Positions 14,250 through 16,389 of a DNA stretch of 16,389 nucleotides are shown here, piece after piece. The notes below the pieces were generated by a model. That model made no database searches. It was given only the letters and a program-made list of their open reading frames with translations, and was not told the origin of the DNA. Made by a program: the position numbers and the translations under genes. This DNA comes from Lactobacillaceae bacterium (GTDB taxonomy: Bacteria; Bacillota; Bacilli; Lactobacillales; Lactobacillaceae): contig JAITDY010000071.1 of assembly GCA_031282325.1 (NCBI GenBank), positions 1 to 16,389 of the forward strand, written 5' to 3'. Position 1 is the stretch's first letter, and every line of letters begins with the position of its first letter.

Positions 14250-15051
14250 TTATTTGCGCTTTTTAGAATATAAATCTTCTTCAATAATGTATCTTGGACG
14301 TTGTTTTACTTCATTGAATATTTTTCCTACATATTCGCCTACATCTGAGATTGATACTAAATTAATACCGCCAATAAACAAAATAGCTGTCATTATAGGA
14401 AGTCCAACCAATATTGGTTTCTCCTTGGAAATAACGAATAATTGAATAAAATAAAACAATTAAGGAAGCTATGATTACAAGTAATCCCATATTTCAAATA
14501 AATTGTAAGGGCTTAGTTGAAAATGAAGTAATTCCATCGATTACAAATTTAATCATTTTCGTAAGCGAATACTTCGATTTTCCAGCAATTCGCTCATTAC
14601 GTTTAGAAAATAATTGAGCAGTACTTTTTTAAATTTACTATCTATTTGCCGGTCGTTTCGAACTCCGTAAACAATATCAAATCCCTCGTGATAAGCATCT
14701 ACCATCTTTTCAATTGCCCCTTACATCATCCTGTAAATCAGCATCAATTGAAACAATCATATCGGCATCATGACTTGCAATATTCAAACCTGCTAAATCA
14801 GCTGGCTGATGTCCAAAATTACGAGAAAATGAAATACCTGAAACTTATTGTGGGTTTGTTTTATTAGCTTCTAACACTAAATTCTAAGTTTTATATTTTA
14901 ATCCATCATTAACAAATAATATTTGTGAATCTTTAGAAACTTTTTTACTATTAATCAACTTATTCAAAACTTCTTTTAATTTTGAAATTGTAAAGGGTAA
15001 TGCTTCTTCCTCGAAATAAACTGGAATAACAATTGTTAATTTATTTTTTAT
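14250..15051 (-). pseudogene. Decayed GT2 bactoprenol-type glycosyltransferase (GtrB/CsbB-like)
   Basis: Joining frames gives a recognisable GT2 enzyme that would load a sugar onto undecaprenyl phosphate: KLTIVIPVY at the N-terminus, FSRNFGHQ, the DxD region SIDADLQDD, then RNERIAGKSKY and the C-terminal membrane part ending GEYVGKIFNEVKQRPRYIIE. Many lesions are visible. The start is ATA at 15051 although AGGAG is preserved about 9 nt upstream. In-frame stops lie at 14884-14886, 14845-14847 and 14494-14496. One-base frameshifts occur at the C run 14717-14720 and the T run 14625-14630, and another near 14400. Roughly 50-60 residues usual for the family are missing around 14605. The start overlapped the end of the membrane-protein gene, so the two were once coupled. 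Confidence 0.88.
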
Positions 15052-16389
15052 TTAAATTCGCTCCTTTAAGTTTCGACAATCCAATAGATGCTAACAAAAT
15101 TGCTTGAGGCATAAATTGCATCATATACCGAGGTTTTCCACCTTCAAAAATGGTTAAAAATAGGAGGCCACCAAAAAAAGCTAAATTAATTATATTAATT
15201 TTATCGTTAAAATCGTTGCGGAATAAAAATATCAAGTAACCCACAATTATGGTTATATAAATTATTTGTAGCCAAACGGCAAAAATATAATAGTGATTTT
15301 TTTCTGTATAAATAAATAAATTTCTAAATTTAGAAAGAAAATAATTATTTTCTAATTTATCTTTTAATGGGTTGTAATAAGTAGTTATAGTATTTTCCGT
15401 ATAATTCCAACCAAAAGTACCATCATAAATTAATCCATTAGTTTTAATTTTTAAATGCCTAGCAAAACTTGCCGGTGTATATTCCTTAATTCTTCTTTTT
15501 ATATCTGCAATTGCAACTTTTTTATCAGTAATCGGTAATCCTAATTTTTTAGATTCAGCATCAAGACCTGCTCTTAAATCCATTTGATCAGTTCCGTTAG
15601 AAGTTAATCCTAAATCTAAAAACCAATAAATAGTAGCATTTTGATTTTTAGCAATCGGGACTATATTCTGATGGTCAATCATTGTTTTAAAACCCAAAAT
15701 CGACACAACTAGGGTTACAAAAGTAATAGATATTATTTTAAAATTCTTAATAAGATCCTTTTTTACTAAGATTGTTTTTAAAATCATTACAATAAAAAAA
15801 GCAATATAAATTATGACAATTGTTGGCCTAATTATATATCCAAGAGCTACTAAAAATCCCAATAATATCAACGGCATGTTTGAGGGTAAGGTAGAATCTT
15901 TTTTGAAAATTAGAAAAATTAAATAGATTGCACCGGCCGTTATTGGCAAAGTCATGGGATCGGTGTACATCGTTACAAATTGCGGTGTAAAGCCTAAACT
16001 TAATGTGAATAGCCAAAAAATAATATCAGCAATTTTTTTATCGAAAAATCGTTGGCCTATTTTATAACTAATCCAAATAGCAATATCAACAATCAATATA
16101 TTTATTATTTGTAAAATCCAAACTGCATTTGATTTAAAAATAATATAAAAAAATTTTTCATATAAAAATAAAAAAATATTGTTTATATTTAATGATAAAT
16201 ATTGACTAATTTGTTTGACGCTATCAATTTCAACAGCTCCTCTAAATACTGCCGCTGCATCACTTCTCAACATTAAAGTAGTTGAAATAATAATTAAAAG
16301 TTGAAAAATAACCATTAATCCAACAACATATTTTTTATATTGATTTATTTTTCGAAAAATACGTAAAGTAATATTTTTAAATTTAATTG
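15041..16389 (-). CDS. Multi-pass membrane protein of GT-C glycosyltransferase type, 5' partial
   Basis: This is probably a membrane glycosyltransferase that uses a lipid-linked sugar outside the cell. The reading frame stays open from an internal ATG at 16315 to the window edge (codons IKFKNITLRIF and on), so the true start lies outside; at least 448 residues are present. Roughly ten hydrophobic segments occur, with an acidic outer-loop motif (LRSDAAAVFRGA) after the first helix, followed by NNIFLFLYEKFFY, TMYTDPMTLP and the C-terminal GGKPRYMMQFMPQ. This layout matches the GT39-like/TIGR03766 membrane proteins of lactobacilli by eye. A long soluble loop sits at about 215-330 counted from that ATG. 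It is directly upstream of the dead GT2 gene, its likely donor-lipid partner. Acceptor and sugar are unknown. Confidence 0.7.
   Translation of the reverse strand, partial: IKFKNITLRIFRKINQYKKYVVGLMVIFQLLIIISTTLMLRSDAAAVFRGAVEIDSVKQISQYLSLNINNIFLFLYEKFFYIIFKSNAVWILQIINILIVDIAIWISYKIGQRFFDKKIADIIFWLFTLSLGFTPQFVTMYTDPMTLPITAGAIYLIFLIFKKDSTLPSNMPLILLGFLVALGYIIRPTIVIIYIAFFIVMILKTILVKKDLIKNFKIISITFVTLVVSILGFKTMIDHQNIVPIAKNQNATIYWFLDLGLTSNGTDQMDLRAGLDAESKKLGLPITDKKVAIADIKRRIKEYTPASFARHLKIKTNGLIYDGTFGWNYTENTITTYYNPLKDKLENNYFLSKFRNLFIYTEKNHYYIFAVWLQIIYITIIVGYLIFLFRNDFNDKINIINLAFFGGLLFLTIFEGGKPRYMMQFMPQAILLASIGLSKLKGANLNKK

Noticed and set aside
14250..14459. 69-residue frame on the minus strand as a stand-alone small gene
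   Set aside because: It is the C-terminal part of the decayed GT2 glycosyltransferase (GEYVGKIFNEVKQRPRYIIE), cut off by an upstream frameshift.
14646..14867. 73-residue plus-strand frame in the gap region
   Set aside because: It lies opposite the pseudogene and reads as its antisense; no ribosome site or recognisable protein.
1..16389. CRISPR array, insertion sequence, prophage, tRNA or rRNA
   Set aside because: No direct-repeat array, transposase, terminal repeats or RNA gene signature was seen in the window.

Overview
The window is AT-rich DNA from a low-GC Gram-positive bacterium, most likely a member of the Lactobacillaceae. The clues are strong AGGAG-type ribosome sites, CcpA-type cre sites, GTG/TTG starts, a full-length xylulose-5-P/fructose-6-P phosphoketolase and a maltodextrin ABC importer with intracellular GH13 enzymes. 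No species can be named from the sequence alone.

Layout. (1) Positions 1-89 hold the first 29 codons of a PfkB-type sugar kinase on the minus strand. (2) Positions 104-3649 (minus) carry a maltodextrin importer: binding protein (mdxE), two permeases (mdxF, mdxG) and an operon terminator. (3) Positions 3650-3849 are a compact divergent control region. It has two back-to-back promoters, each with a perfect cre-like site inside its -35/-10 spacer, and a perfect 14-bp palindrome between them. (4) Positions 3850-10630 (plus) form a tightly packed operon: ABC ATPase, neopullulanase-type GH13, alpha-glucosidase, type I pullulanase and a small membrane protein of unknown function. (5) A LacI-family regulator at 10633-11577 (minus) faces the end of that operon. 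(6) The phosphoketolase xfp lies at 11668-14109 (minus) with its own promoter and terminator. (7) Positions 14250-16389 (minus) hold a decayed GT2 bactoprenol-type glycosyltransferase behind a multi-pass membrane protein of GT-C type, whose 5' end lies outside the window.

How it works together. Maltodextrins are bound by MdxE, imported through MdxF/MdxG and powered by the ATPase encoded on the opposite arm. In the cytoplasm the pullulanase removes alpha-1,6 branches, the neopullulanase/cyclomaltodextrinase shortens dextrins, and the alpha-glucosidase releases glucose. No maltose phosphorylase or beta-phosphoglucomutase is present here, so the local pathway looks hydrolytic. Phosphoketolase fits a heterofermentative or pentose-fermenting central metabolism. 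Both arms look subject to catabolite repression (cre) plus a LacI-type regulator, plausibly the one at 10633.

The main oddities are a binding protein without a lipobox cysteine, or any cysteine; the symmetric promoter design; and a surface-glycosylation pair whose GT2 partner is clearly dead. I saw no convincing wholly new system.
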